Notes: a model not told the origin generated them from the sequence alone. 64,000 bases of DNA from an uncultured Chitinophagaceae bacterium (GCA_937958995.1 CALGAP010000015.1:12409-76408); one strand, 5' to 3'. Shown: positions 25,432 through 34,105, counted from the first letter of the stretch. Program-made: numbers and translations.

Positions 25432-26205
25432 CTTCCCCATCCACTTCTTAAAATCAGCCACCTTTTCTCTGCTCACGATCGCTTCTTTGTCTACGGGCGG
25501 TTTGAGGTGTAGCAGGAGGCGGTTGCCGAAATAGTCGTGGATTTGGTCAACGCTGTCGACGGAGATGTAGAAGGAGCGGCTGATGCGGAAGTAGCGCTCG
25601 GGATCGAGCATTTCTTCGAGCTCGTCCATAGTGTAATCGACCACGTACTTTTTGTTGTCGTAGGTCTTGAAGAAGTTGAGGCGACCATCGCTGAAGAAAT
25701 AGGCGATCTCTTCCACCTCGATGGAGACGAGCTTTTGCGCGTGCTTTACGAGAAAGCGCTTGCGAAATTCTTTGGGCTGCAATTTCTGGCGCAATTCTTT
25801 AACCAGGTTATCCACGTTCAGCTCGGTGCCGTTGCCCGATGCGTAGAGGTTCTTCATCTGGCGGTATTTCTGCAGGGCCGATTCCAGGTCTTCTTTTTGT
25901 ATCGGCTTTAACAGATAGTCGATGCTGTTAACTTTGAAAGCTTTCAGTGCATACTCATCATAAGAGGTAGTAAACACCACAGCGCTTTTTACATCCACCC
26001 GCGTAAAGATCTCGAAGCTTTGTCCGTCACTCAGCTCTATATCCATTAGTATAAGATCGGGCGAGGGATTGTTCTTGAGCCAGTCCACGGTGGCCGTGAT
26101 GCTGTCGGTTATACCCACCACCTTGGCATCGGGATCAACGCTGTTGAGCGTCTTCTGTATTTTTTTGACGGCCAGGTCCTCGTCTTCAACTATTAAGATA
26201 TTCAT
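25429..26205 (-). CDS. LytTR-family response regulator
   Basis: A 258-residue regulator. The receiver domain (1-120) has the acidic pair EDED, phosphoacceptor Asp55 in LILMDIELSDG, Thr in FTTSYDE and Lys in YLLKPIQ. The C-terminal LytTR DNA-binding domain (about 150-255) includes FLVKHAQKLVSIEVEEIAYF, FFKTYDNKKY and RYFRISRSFYIS. It binds promoters, usually as a dimer at paired sites. The kinase gene upstream is 20 nt away, so it is the last cistron of a kinase-kinase-regulator operon. Confidence 0.94.
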   Translation of the reverse strand: MNILIVEDEDLAVKKIQKTLNSVDPDAKVVGITDSITATVDWLKNNPSPDLILMDIELSDGQSFEIFTRVDVKSAVVFTTSYDEYALKAFKVNSIDYLLKPIQKEDLESALQKYRQMKNLYASGNGTELNVDNLVKELRQKLQPKEFRKRFLVKHAQKLVSIEVEEIAYFFSDGRLNFFKTYDNKKYVVDYTMDELEEMLDPERYFRISRSFYISVDSVDQIHDYFGNRLLLHLKPPVDKEAIVSREKVADFKKWMGK

Positions 26206-26225
26206 GTCTGTTGGTTTTATAGTAA

Positions 26226-27320
26226 TTAAGAGTTTAAGTTTTCAGTATTCTTTTGCGTCAGCGATAATGATTCGTTTTCCCTGTTGTCCCAGATCAGCGG
26301 CAAAATCACTGTAAAATTTTTCGAATCTTCCAGCACCTGGAAACCTTGCACATCCAGCAACTCGTATTTCGACCGGATATTCTCGAGTCCTATCCTGTTC
26401 GAAGGACCTTTTACGGTACGGCGCTGCAGGTTATTGTTTACGGCCAGCTTATTGCCCGCCATCGTGAAAATATCGATCACCAACGGCTTGTTTCTCGACA
26501 GCACATTGTGCTTTACGGCATTCTCCACCAGCAACTGCAGCGAAAGAGAGGGCAGGAGGTACGATTCGTATCTTTTATCCACTTCTACCTGGAACTGCAC
26601 CGCATCGCCATGACGTGTTTTCAGCAGTTGGAAATACGATTGTATAAATTTCAGTTCATTGGCCAGTGTCGATAACCCGCTTTCGTTATTGCGCAGAAGA
26701 TAGCGGTATACCTTGCTCAACTCATTCAGAAATGCTTCCGCTCTTGCCGGATCTTCGCCAATCAGCGAAGAGAGGGTGTTGAAACAATTGAACAAAAAAT
26801 GCGGATTCACCTGTCCCTTTAATGTCTCAAATTCATGTTGTATCGTCAACTGCTGCACAATCTGTTTTTCCGCCACACTGTCTCTCCACTTTTTGAATGT
26901 ATAGTCTGCTTCCCAGCTGGTAGTAGCCACCATGGTCAGGGCAATTGCCACGAGAATGCTTATACGAAACTGGCTCATGTCGAGCTGATAGCCCAGAAAG
27001 CCGGTAAGGTCATAGCAATAGAATAAGGTAGCGAATGTCAACGAGGTAAGGCAGATATGCGTAATTGCCAGTATGGCCAGCCTGCGCACTGTTTGCCGGA
27101 TATCAGGAAACACCACGCGCAGCCAGTGCATGGCCAGGATGTGCAGGTACCACGAAGCCAGTCCCTGCAAAATCACGATCGGCATTGAATAGATCCAGTT
27201 ATTCTTGTCGTACCACACGCGGTTGCCAAACAGCAGCAGGTTCAGCACCAGCGCCAGCACCGGCATCAGCGTCAGGTAACTCACCCATTCAATCCTCGTT
27301 GGTTTCATCCATGCTTTCAT
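26226..27320 (-). CDS. LytS/YehU-type sensor histidine kinase (canonical copy)
   Basis: A 364-residue membrane kinase. Four hydrophobic helices (about residues 13-31, 44-62, 80-101 and 118-136) form a sensor with little periplasmic sequence. The HisK domain has KGQVNPHFLFNCFNTLS (phosphoacceptor His174) and the HATPase keeps the N-box LVENAVKHNVLS and GLENIRSKYELL. It should phosphorylate the LytTR regulator downstream. Its start overlaps the stop of the upstream paralogue by 4 nt. Confidence 0.92.
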   Translation of the reverse strand: MKAWMKPTRIEWVSYLTLMPVLALVLNLLLFGNRVWYDKNNWIYSMPIVILQGLASWYLHILAMHWLRVVFPDIRQTVRRLAILAITHICLTSLTFATLFYCYDLTGFLGYQLDMSQFRISILVAIALTMVATTSWEADYTFKKWRDSVAEKQIVQQLTIQHEFETLKGQVNPHFLFNCFNTLSSLIGEDPARAEAFLNELSKVYRYLLRNNESGLSTLANELKFIQSYFQLLKTRHGDAVQFQVEVDKRYESYLLPSLSLQLLVENAVKHNVLSRNKPLVIDIFTMAGNKLAVNNNLQRRTVKGPSNRIGLENIRSKYELLDVQGFQVLEDSKNFTVILPLIWDNRENESLSLTQKNTENLNS

Positions 27321-28372
27321 ACAGTACTCATTTCTCCCTTTTTGATCAGCGGCAACCGGATGGTCCGGTGTGTGGCGCTGTCTTCTATTGTGACAGTCTG
27401 CTGGCAGAGCAGCCTGAATTTGTTGATGATATTATCCAGTCCCTCCATATAAGCCTGCTCGTCGCCGCCCAGTTTGGCCTGTAAATTATTTTTAACTTCC
27501 AGCCATCCATCTTCCAAAGAGCGTATGGAGAGCCGCAAGGGATTTTCCTTGCTGATGCTGTTCAGGTTGAAGGCATTTTCCACCAGTATCTGCAGTGTCA
27601 GTGGCGGTATCATCAGTCCGCGTTGCTCATCAGCCACATCAATGGTCAGCACGATGCCGTCGCCATAGCGCACATGCAGCAGGTAGAAATAAGATTGTAT
27701 AAAGCGCAGCTCAGTTTCCAGTTCCACCAGTTGTTCGTCGTCGTTGCGCAGCAGGTAGCGGTACACCTTGCTCATTTCATCGAGGAACTCTTCGGCTTTT
27801 TCGGGGTCTTCACTGATCAGGCTCGACAGCGAGTTGAGACCGTTGAACAGGAAGTGCGGATTTACCTGGCTTTTCAATCCCAGCAACTGGCTTTGCATGT
27901 ATTCTTTCTTCAGTGCTTCGGTTTCAACCAGCGTGGCTTTATAGCTGGCGAATTTGGCCACGGCTTCGGTCAGTAATGTCAGGAATATGTTCAGCACTAC
28001 CGTGGCGCTGTAGGCGCCTATAAAGCTTCCTTCACGAAAAGTGAAATTCAACGGGGGTATAGATTCGTAAATGGTAAATAGCAGTAGTATTAAAAGGCCG
28101 GTCATGATGATGAACAGGCAGATGATAATGCTGGTACGTTTCATGAACTGTTCATCGCGCGGAAAGCGGTTGCGAAAAGCCAAGGCCACCCCGCCATACA
28201 TGGTGAAAGATATGCATAGGAAAAGGAAGGCAACAACGGTAGCAATGGCAAACACCTTCCAGTCGCTGAAATACCGCCCGCCGAAAATAATGCTGTTAAG
28301 AATAATGGTAAAGGGGGTGAGGGTCCATACCATTATTGCATAATCTTTTCCAGAGTATTGGGGCAGTTTCAT
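27317..28372 (-). CDS. LytS/YehU-type sensor histidine kinase, degenerate ATPase copy
   Basis: About 351 residues from the Met at 28372 (MKLPQYSGKDY), preferred over 28408 because it matches the paralogue start. Four hydrophobic helices, then KSQVNPHFLFNGLNSLSSL with His173. In the ATPase domain the N-box reads LVENAFNLNSIS where the paralogue has NAVKHNVLS, and the later box reads GLDNIINKFRLL, so residues important for ATP binding are altered. It may act as a partner or pseudokinase for the second kinase. First cistron of the three-gene operon. Confidence 0.88.
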   Translation of the reverse strand: MKLPQYSGKDYAIMVWTLTPFTIILNSIIFGGRYFSDWKVFAIATVVAFLFLCISFTMYGGVALAFRNRFPRDEQFMKRTSIIICLFIIMTGLLILLLFTIYESIPPLNFTFREGSFIGAYSATVVLNIFLTLLTEAVAKFASYKATLVETEALKKEYMQSQLLGLKSQVNPHFLFNGLNSLSSLISEDPEKAEEFLDEMSKVYRYLLRNDDEQLVELETELRFIQSYFYLLHVRYGDGIVLTIDVADEQRGLMIPPLTLQILVENAFNLNSISKENPLRLSIRSLEDGWLEVKNNLQAKLGGDEQAYMEGLDNIINKFRLLCQQTVTIEDSATHRTIRLPLIKKGEMSTV

Positions 28373-28679
28373 AAGTTGGCGGTGAGTATGTGCTTTACCA
28401 GGTGTCAAAGTAACAAATTACCGCCTTTCCGGCATTGGTGTTCCTGCCTTCCTATGGGATGGCGATTTTCTCGTATCAACTGGGCATTCTTTTGCATGAA
28501 TTGTGTACCCGGTTTGTGGTATTTAGGGGTGTTTGGGTAGTGGCTAACCCATTCAGTTCTTGCGCATTAGACGCCCTCGCTTCCAACTCATTCCATGTTT
28601 TCTACAACCCATACATCCCGTGCTTTACCTGCGCGCGGGTTTCAGGCATTTTTGTGCGCACAAACCATCAATTCATTTT
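28373..28679. other. Divergent intergenic region (307 nt) between kinase operon and 28680 operon
   Basis: No convincing gene; the plus-strand frames here lack family features. It should hold both divergent promoters, but no clean TAnnTTTG box with a -33 partner was found. The notable site is the palindrome at 28651-28664. Confidence 0.6.
28651..28664. promoter_or_regulatory. Perfect 14-bp palindrome, possible operator
   Basis: TTTGTGCGCACAAA, 15 nt before the start codon at 28680. Length and symmetry fit a dimeric regulator site. No candidate regulator is adjacent except the LytTR protein, whose sites are usually direct repeats. Confidence 0.45.
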
Positions 28680-29516
28680 ATGAAACGCACAGTTATAGCC
28701 ATTGTAAAAACAATCAGCATTTGCCTGGTAATCGCAGCAGGCAGTCTTTTATTTGTTTCCTACAAGACCCAGAAAATGTATGCCGACCTCTGGCAGCAAC
28801 TGGGCATTTCGAAAGACGAAGGTTCCCGACATATCCGGGAAAGCATGATGTTTGGCCACCTCCAGTTCTATGGTGCCCGCAATATCAAGAAAATTGCCAC
28901 CGGCGACAGGGTAGCAGTAGCCAAAGAACTTTTGGAATACACCCGGCAATACGTAAACAGCGAGGCTTTTAAAAAGGAATATCGCGCTACCCGCGAGTCT
29001 GCCAGGCCCGTTCCGCCACCTCCTCCGCGTTCCGAAGAGGAAATCAGGAAAAATGAAATTGACCAGGTGAAGGAGGGCATTAAGAGCATGGAAAATGCCT
29101 TAAAGACCGGTCCTGCCGAATACAAGAAGATGTATGAGGATAATATCAAGCTCTATAAGGAGCGCCTGAAGGAATATGAAGATCCCAAGAGCCAGTACAT
29201 CAAATTGCTGGTGCAATCTGAAATGCGCAGCTACGAGCAGCAGAAAGGTAACTACGAAGACGATTTGAAGGAATGGCAGGAAACCATGCCCGAAAACCCG
29301 ATGGTACTCGTAAAAAAACGCCTGCAGGAACTGCTCGAGGTTACCAGGGATGTTGACTTTAACGCAGCGCTGGTAGAAAAATATGGCAAAAAGAGATTTG
29401 TAAAACCTGAATACGAAAACAAACCTTCCAACTGGAAATACGCTTTCCGCGCTGGTAAAGAAGTGACTCAAACCGTAAGGGCATTTGCCGAACAGTGGTT
29501 AAAAGAAATTAAATAA
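28680..29516 (+). CDS. Conserved hypothetical protein with N-terminal membrane anchor and coiled coil
   Basis: About 278 residues from the ATG at 28680 (MKRTVIAIVKTISICLVIAAG); the longer frame from 28560 is non-conserved leader. One N-terminal helix anchors or exports the protein. The centre has a PVPPPPPR linker near residue 100 and a highly charged Glu/Lys helix (about 110-220) likely to form coiled coil. No family is recognised. It lies 21 nt upstream of an OmpA-like gene in the same direction, which suggests an envelope role. Confidence 0.7.
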   Translation: MKRTVIAIVKTISICLVIAAGSLLFVSYKTQKMYADLWQQLGISKDEGSRHIRESMMFGHLQFYGARNIKKIATGDRVAVAKELLEYTRQYVNSEAFKKEYRATRESARPVPPPPPRSEEEIRKNEIDQVKEGIKSMENALKTGPAEYKKMYEDNIKLYKERLKEYEDPKSQYIKLLVQSEMRSYEQQKGNYEDDLKEWQETMPENPMVLVKKRLQELLEVTRDVDFNAALVEKYGKKRFVKPEYENKPSNWKYAFRAGKEVTQTVRAFAEQWLKEIK

Positions 29517-29537
29517 ACAAACACCCAAATTCTAAGA

Positions 29538-30860
29538 ATGAAAAAACTCCTGTTTTTAGTACTGGTTATTATTCCCGCATTCGGCTTTTCACAAAATATC
29601 CTGAACAAGGTAAAGAACAAGGTTAAACAGAAAGCCGAACAGAGAGTAGACAGCAAAATTGACAAGACAATTGATAAAGGTCTCGACAAAGTGGAAGGCG
29701 CCGGCAAGCCTGGCAATTCAAAAACCGACACTAAGAAGGAGACCACATCAGAGACTAATGCCAATGCAGAATCTGCAGTCACAGAACAAACAACCGCAAG
29801 TCCTGAGCCCGCTTTAAAAAGCAATTCCCGTTTTGATTTCGTGCCCGGTGATTCTATTGTGTACACAGAAAACTTCGAGTCGGAGGCTATTGGTGAGTTG
29901 CCAACCGGCTGGAATACTTCAGGAAACGGCGAGGTGGTTACGTTGAACAAGTACCCGGGCAAATGGCTGCGGTTGTTTCAAAACACCAGTTATCTTACTG
30001 CCAACGAAAGTGATTTTGGCGAAAATTTCACTGTGGAGTTTGATGTGATCATGCAGTTGCAATGGCGCGATCATTTCTACCCGTATTTTACCGTTTCGCT
30101 GGTTTCGTCGAATGGCGAATCAACTACCAGCAACGATTTTATCGACCGCACGCGCAGGCACTCTGCCGTGGAGACCACCATTTACCCGGCAGAAAAAAAC
30201 TACTCCAAGATCGTTACGCATTCATACCTTAAAGGAAGCACTTACCTGAATGGCGATACCAAAAATATCGGTCATATTGAACAACACTATGGCAAGCCGA
30301 TCCACATTGCCATCCAGGTGCAGAAAGAGAGATACCGCATGTGGATCAACCAGGAAAAGGTGTGTGATTTCCCGAAAGGGGTTGGCAAAGGATATATCCT
30401 GAACCAGGTAAAATTTGAAATTCATTCCTCCAGCTATAAAGACGACCAGGTGGGCTATTATATCAGCAACCTGAAGATAGCGAAGGGTATCCCCGACACG
30501 CGTCATAAACTGATAGAAGAAGGTAAGTTCAGCACCACCGGAATATTGTTCGACGTGAACAGCGACGTGATCAAGCCCGAATCTTACGGTGTGCTGAAAG
30601 ATATTGCCAAAGTGCTGAAGGAAAATGAAGACGTAAAGATCAAAGTGGTGGGCCATACCGATAGCGATGGCAATGACGCAGCCAATCTTACGCTCTCGCA
30701 AAAACGCGCTGCAGCCGTTATCAAGGCATTGAACGAAGAATTTGGTATCGATGCTTCGCGCATGCAATCAGACGGCAAAGGCGAAACGCAGCCCGTTGCA
30801 GATAATAAAACGAAAGAAGGGAAAGCAGCTAACAGGAGGGTAGAGTTTATTAAATTGTAA
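29538..30860 (+). CDS. OmpA-family envelope protein with C-terminal peptidoglycan-binding domain
   Basis: A 440-residue exported protein. It has a signal peptide (MKKLLFLVLVIIPAFGFSQ), a Lys/Asp-rich region (about 22-50), a Thr/Glu-rich linker (about 55-95) and a central concanavalin-like beta domain (about 105-310; FENFTVEFDV-type strands). The OmpA C-terminal domain (about 325-440) contains GILFDVNSDVIKPESYG, VVGHTDSDGN, LSQKRAAAVIKAL and GKAANRRVEF, the peptidoglycan contact motifs. It probably links the outer membrane or periplasm to the cell wall. Operon with the preceding gene. Confidence 0.9.
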   Translation: MKKLLFLVLVIIPAFGFSQNILNKVKNKVKQKAEQRVDSKIDKTIDKGLDKVEGAGKPGNSKTDTKKETTSETNANAESAVTEQTTASPEPALKSNSRFDFVPGDSIVYTENFESEAIGELPTGWNTSGNGEVVTLNKYPGKWLRLFQNTSYLTANESDFGENFTVEFDVIMQLQWRDHFYPYFTVSLVSSNGESTTSNDFIDRTRRHSAVETTIYPAEKNYSKIVTHSYLKGSTYLNGDTKNIGHIEQHYGKPIHIAIQVQKERYRMWINQEKVCDFPKGVGKGYILNQVKFEIHSSSYKDDQVGYYISNLKIAKGIPDTRHKLIEEGKFSTTGILFDVNSDVIKPESYGVLKDIAKVLKENEDVKIKVVGHTDSDGNDAANLTLSQKRAAAVIKALNEEFGIDASRMQSDGKGETQPVADNKTKEGKAANRRVEFIKL

Positions 30861-30889
30861 GGGAACAATAGGGTAGCGAATAGGGTTAT

Positions 30890-30992
30890 AAATAAACAAC
30901 AATCAATATTTCAAATTATAACTTTCGAATCCGATTGCAGTCGGCCAACCAATTTGAAAATTATAATTTGATATATTGATTGTTGTTTATTT
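30890..30992. repeat. Long AT-rich inverted repeat, 32-nt arms
   Basis: Arms 30890-30921 and 30961-30992 (AAATAAACAACAATCAATAT... and its complement) with one mismatch around a 39-nt loop containing a CCGA/TCGG stem. It lies after the OmpA-like gene and just before the racemase promoter. Loop length equals that of the 25307 element although the arm sequence differs. Confidence 0.88.
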
Positions 30993-31001
30993 CTCCCAAC
31001 C

Positions 31002-31009
31002 TAATTTTG
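31002..31009 (+). promoter_or_regulatory. -7 promoter box, possibly leaderless, of the racemase gene
   Basis: TAATTTTG matches TAnnTTTG and ends only 6 nt before the ATG at 31016, so transcription would start at or next to the start codon. Confidence 0.5.
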
Positions 31010-31015
31010 CATTCC

Positions 31016-31729
31016 ATGCGCACCATCGGAATCATCGGCGGGCTTTCCTGGCCCAGCACCATCGACTATTACCGTGTCATCAATGAACAAATCAATCAGC
31101 GCCTGGGTGGCATGGAGGCAGGCAAAATTCTCATTTACTCTTTCAATTTTGGAGAAATCAGGGAGCTTACACTGCGTGACGACTGGCCAGCTATTACCAG
31201 GCATGTAGTTGATGTGGCAAAGAAACTGCAGGCAGCCGGCGCGGAATGCCTCGTAATGGCAGCTAATACCATGCACAAGATTGCTCCTGAAATGAAGGCC
31301 GCGATTGATATTCCATTAATTCATATTGCTGAAGTGACCGCGAAGGCGGTGCAGGAGCAGGAAGTTAAAAAAGTGGCCTTGCTGGGTACAAAATTTACGA
31401 TGGAGCTAGATTTTTACCCGGAAGCCTTGCGGCGTTACGGTATCGAAACAATCATTCCCGGCGAAAAGGACCGCGATTATATTCACTCCACCATTTACAA
31501 CGAACTCGGCAAAGGAATTTTTACCGACGAACTCAGGAACCGGTACAAAGAAATTATTAACGATTTAATGCAACAGGGAGCTCAGGGAGTGATATTAGGT
31601 TGCACAGAAATTCCACTGCTCATTAAGCCTGGAGACAGCCCTATCCCGATTTTCGACACGGCACTGATTCATGCAACAGCCGCGGTGGATTTTGCGCTGG
31701 CGGGCACAAAAACCGGATTAGTACACTGA
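31016..31729 (+). CDS. Aspartate/glutamate racemase family protein
   Basis: About 237 residues from the ATG at 31016 (MRTIGIIGGLSWPSTIDYY); the ORF extends to 30980 but the conserved start is here. It belongs to the cofactor-independent Asp/Glu racemase superfamily. The two catalytic-cysteine regions are EC-LVMAANTMHKI, where the usual Cys after CANT-like NT is not obvious, and VILGCTEIPLLI, which keeps its Cys. A substitution near the first thiol could make it a non-racemase member, as in YgeA-like proteins. Likely cytosolic amino-acid isomerase; substrate not assigned. Confidence 0.85.
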   Translation: MRTIGIIGGLSWPSTIDYYRVINEQINQRLGGMEAGKILIYSFNFGEIRELTLRDDWPAITRHVVDVAKKLQAAGAECLVMAANTMHKIAPEMKAAIDIPLIHIAEVTAKAVQEQEVKKVALLGTKFTMELDFYPEALRRYGIETIIPGEKDRDYIHSTIYNELGKGIFTDELRNRYKEIINDLMQQGAQGVILGCTEIPLLIKPGDSPIPIFDTALIHATAAVDFALAGTKTGLVH

Positions 31730-31799
31730 TTTGGTAAACTTTTAGACTGCTGTTAGATCGCAGCATTCAACAACCCGCGCACTTCAATTCAAAATGCCC

Positions 31800-31807
31800 T
31801 ATATTTG
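31800..31807 (+). promoter_or_regulatory. -7 promoter box of the SRP RNA gene
   Basis: TATATTTG, an exact TAnnTTTG match, ends 5 nt before the first base of the SRP RNA. No clear -33 TTTG at normal spacing. Confidence 0.65.
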
Positions 31808-31812
31808 CGGCC

Positions 31813-31906
31813 GGCAGGTCTTACACGACCAGCTCCTGCTGAACCCCCCAGGGCCGGAAGGCAGCAAGGGTAGGCGGTCGCAGCGGTGCGATGTAATCAG
31901 CCTGCC
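31813..31906 (+). ncRNA. ffs: Signal recognition particle RNA (4.5S, small bacterial type)
   Basis: About 94 nt folding into one long hairpin: ends GGCAGG / CCTGCC pair, and the apical part carries the conserved SRP domain IV sequence CAGGGCCGGAAGGCAGCAAG (GGAA tetraloop and symmetric loop). Directly followed by a T-run at 31907 that ends transcription. It binds Ffh for co-translational membrane targeting. Confidence 0.93.
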
Positions 31907-31935
31907 TTTTTTTATTGATTTAATACCTCACAGAT

Positions 31936-32610
31936 ATGAAATTCTTTATCGATACCGGAAACCTTGCCCAGATCAAGGAAGCTAATGACCTGGGCATCCT
32001 CGATGGTGTAACAACCAATCCCTCATTGATGGCCAAAGAAGGTATCAAGGGCGAAGAGGCAGTAATGAAACATTATCTTACCATCTGCGAAATGGTGGAC
32101 GGCGATGTAAGCGCCGAAGTATTGTCGACCGAACTGGATGATATTATTGAAGAAGGAAAGAAACTGGCCGCTATTCACCCCAATATCGTGGTGAAAGTGC
32201 CCATGATCAAAGACGGCGTAAAAGCGCTGAAGTGGTTTTCCGACAATGGTATCAAGACCAACTGTACACTGGTGTTCTCTGCCGGCCAGGCTATCCTGGC
32301 TGCCAAGGCAGGCGCTAATTATGTTTCTCCCTTTATCGGCCGCATTGACGACAGCAATTGGGACGGCGTTCAGCTGATCGAGCAAATTGCACATATCTAC
32401 AACGTGCAAGGCTACGAAACACAGATACTCGCCGCTTCTATCCGCAACCCGCTGCATATTGTAAGATGTGCTGAGGCAGGTGCTGACGTGGTGACTTCTC
32501 CGCTGGAGCCGATTCTCGGACTGCTGAAACATCCGTTGACCGATATCGGCCTGGCTAAGTTCCTCGAAGACGCCAAGAAAATGCGTGCTGAACTGGCAGG
32601 AGTGAAATAA
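31936..32610 (+). CDS. fsa: Fructose-6-phosphate aldolase / transaldolase (small TalC type)
   Basis: A 224-residue small transaldolase-family protein: MKFFIDTGNLAQIKEAN, GVTTNPSLMAKEG, IVVKVPM with Schiff-base Lys87, and GANYVSPFIGRIDD. Length and motifs fit the fructose-6-phosphate aldolase subfamily. Whether the activity is aldolase or transaldolase cannot be settled from sequence, and many small members act as transaldolases in the pentose phosphate pathway. Starts 30 nt after the SRP RNA and is closed by a bidirectional terminator. Confidence 0.92.
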   Translation: MKFFIDTGNLAQIKEANDLGILDGVTTNPSLMAKEGIKGEEAVMKHYLTICEMVDGDVSAEVLSTELDDIIEEGKKLAAIHPNIVVKVPMIKDGVKALKWFSDNGIKTNCTLVFSAGQAILAAKAGANYVSPFIGRIDDSNWDGVQLIEQIAHIYNVQGYETQILAASIRNPLHIVRCAEAGADVVTSPLEPILGLLKHPLTDIGLAKFLEDAKKMRAELAGVK

Positions 32611-32630
32611 CCAGGAAAAAAATTCAAGAT

Positions 32631-32663
32631 AAAAGGCGCAGGGTTTTACTCTCCGCCTTTTTT
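32631..32663. terminator. Bidirectional terminator between convergent genes
   Basis: Stem AAAAGGCG (32631-32638) / CGCCTTTT (32654-32661) with a 15-nt loop and T-run. It overlaps the last codons of the minus-strand gene at 32646. Confidence 0.7.
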
Positions 32664-33065
32664 ATTTCGTTTACGTTCCTGTCGTGTGGGACGGTTCAGT
32701 ATTTCATCTACCGTCTTTAGTTTTTCCGGTATATCCACTTTCTTGACGTAGATCGTTACCTCTCTCCACAATTTGGGATTACTCCTCAAAACGGCCCTAA
32801 CCGTTACTTTCTCGCCGGTGAAGGAAGAATCGATGATGAGGCTGTTGCCATCAAACACGCCATAAGTGCTGCTGAAGGCAATTTCTTTGGAAGTAAGCGG
32901 CCGCCATTGGCCATTGCTCAGCTTGCCATCTACGTTGATATAGTTGTGAACGCCTTTCTTAAGGCTATCGGTGTAGAGATGAAAATAAATGCTGTCGATG
33001 GTCTGAGCGTGCAGTGCCGTGACACCAGCAAACAAAACAATAAGCGTAGCTATATATTTCCTCAC
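32646..33065 (-). CDS. Small exported protein, function unknown
   Basis: A 139-residue protein with a clear signal peptide (MRKYIATLIVLFAGVTALHAQ). The mature part looks all-beta (IYFHLYTDSLKKGVHNYINVDG, KVTVRAVLRSNPKLW, EVTIYVKKVD, read in order) and ends in a very basic tail (RPTRQERKRNKKGGE). This resembles short conserved Bacteroidota periplasmic proteins without assigned function. Single gene, convergent with the aldolase. Confidence 0.75.
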   Translation of the reverse strand: MRKYIATLIVLFAGVTALHAQTIDSIYFHLYTDSLKKGVHNYINVDGKLSNGQWRPLTSKEIAFSSTYGVFDGNSLIIDSSFTGEKVTVRAVLRSNPKLWREVTIYVKKVDIPEKLKTVDEILNRPTRQERKRNKKGGE

Positions 33066-33214
33066 CTGTTAAAATTTACTGCAAAGATTTAAAATCCCTC
33101 CGAGAGGTTGTATGCCAAAGGGCCATTTCCTTGTTAAAAAGCAGCAAGAAACGGGTTGACAACCGCCCCCAAGAGCGCGAACTTTGGGCTAAATCATCAT
33201 TAAATCAAAACTTT

Positions 33215-34096
33215 ATGTTCACCACAAATACAACTACATTCGAAGCGGTGAGCTTATCGGGCAAACATCATTACGAACAGGTGGCCAGGGCCATTGAATA
33301 CCTGTACCAGCATTTTCGCGAGCAGCCTTCGCTGGAAGAGGTGGCGGCGCAGGTGAACATGAGCGCCTTTCACTTCCAGCGGGTGTTTACCGAATGGGCA
33401 GGTATCAGCCCCAAACGTTTTTTGCAATATCTCACTACCGGCTACCTCAAACAGCGGCTCAATCAATTCAACAACCTGCTGGAAGCTGCCGACGATGCGG
33501 GGCTCTCCGGCCAGTCGCGGGTATATGACCTGTTTGTAACGCTCGAAGCCGTCACGCCGCAGGAATATAAGGAAAAAGGAGGTGGCATTGCAATAGAATA
33601 CGGATTTCATGATACACCTTTTGGCGAAGCCATCATTGGTATTACGGATCGCGGCGTATGTCACCTGGCGTTTGTTATAGATGGTGACAAAGAACTCGCA
33701 GTAAAAAAATTAAAAAGAGCCTGGGAAAATGCCAGCCTGAGGGAAAATAACGGGGCTACTGAAAAAACTGCGGCAGCCATTTTTGATCCCGTGAACAGGA
33801 AAGACCAGAAGCTGAACATATTGGTGAAGGGCACCAACTTCCAGGTGAAAGTGTGGAATGCATTGTTGAATATCCCGATGGGGAGTCTTGCTACCTATGA
33901 GTCTGTTGCCAACACCATCGGCGCGCCAAAAGCGTTGCAGGCCGTAGGTTCTGCAGTGGGCGCCAATCCCGTAGCTTACCTCATACCTTGTCATCGCGTG
34001 ATTCGAAAGAACCTGGTTATTGGTGAATACCATTGGGGTCCCGAACGCAAAAAAGCTATGCTGGGTTGGGAAATGGCAAAGACTGCAACAAATTAA
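33215..34096 (+). CDS. Ada-like O6-methylguanine-DNA methyltransferase with AraC-type HTH
   Basis: About 293 residues from the ATG at 33215 (MFTTNTTTF); the ORF to 33131 is leader. An N-terminal AraC-type HTH (about 20-105: VAAQVNMSAFHFQRVFTEWAG) is followed by a methyltransferase domain (about 125-290) with the IPMGSLATYESVAN helix and PCHRVI, whose Cys259 accepts the methyl or alkyl group. Compared with E. coli Ada it lacks the N-terminal zinc-binding phosphotriester domain. Suicide repair protein for alkylated DNA; the HTH might add self-regulation. Confidence 0.93.
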   Translation: MFTTNTTTFEAVSLSGKHHYEQVARAIEYLYQHFREQPSLEEVAAQVNMSAFHFQRVFTEWAGISPKRFLQYLTTGYLKQRLNQFNNLLEAADDAGLSGQSRVYDLFVTLEAVTPQEYKEKGGGIAIEYGFHDTPFGEAIIGITDRGVCHLAFVIDGDKELAVKKLKRAWENASLRENNGATEKTAAAIFDPVNRKDQKLNILVKGTNFQVKVWNALLNIPMGSLATYESVANTIGAPKALQAVGSAVGANPVAYLIPCHRVIRKNLVIGEYHWGPERKKAMLGWEMAKTATN

Positions 34097-34105
34097 TCGG
34101 TTGCA
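34094..34105. promoter_or_regulatory. Partial LacI-type operator, distal site
   Basis: AATCGGTTGCA (34095-34105) is identical to the right 11 nt of the site at 34174-34187, 82 nt downstream. It overlaps the stop of the Ada-like gene. Confidence 0.45.

Noticed and set aside
28435..28683. 82-aa plus-strand ORF before the 28680 gene
   Set aside because: No conserved features, out of frame with the next gene, and it lies in a divergent promoter region.
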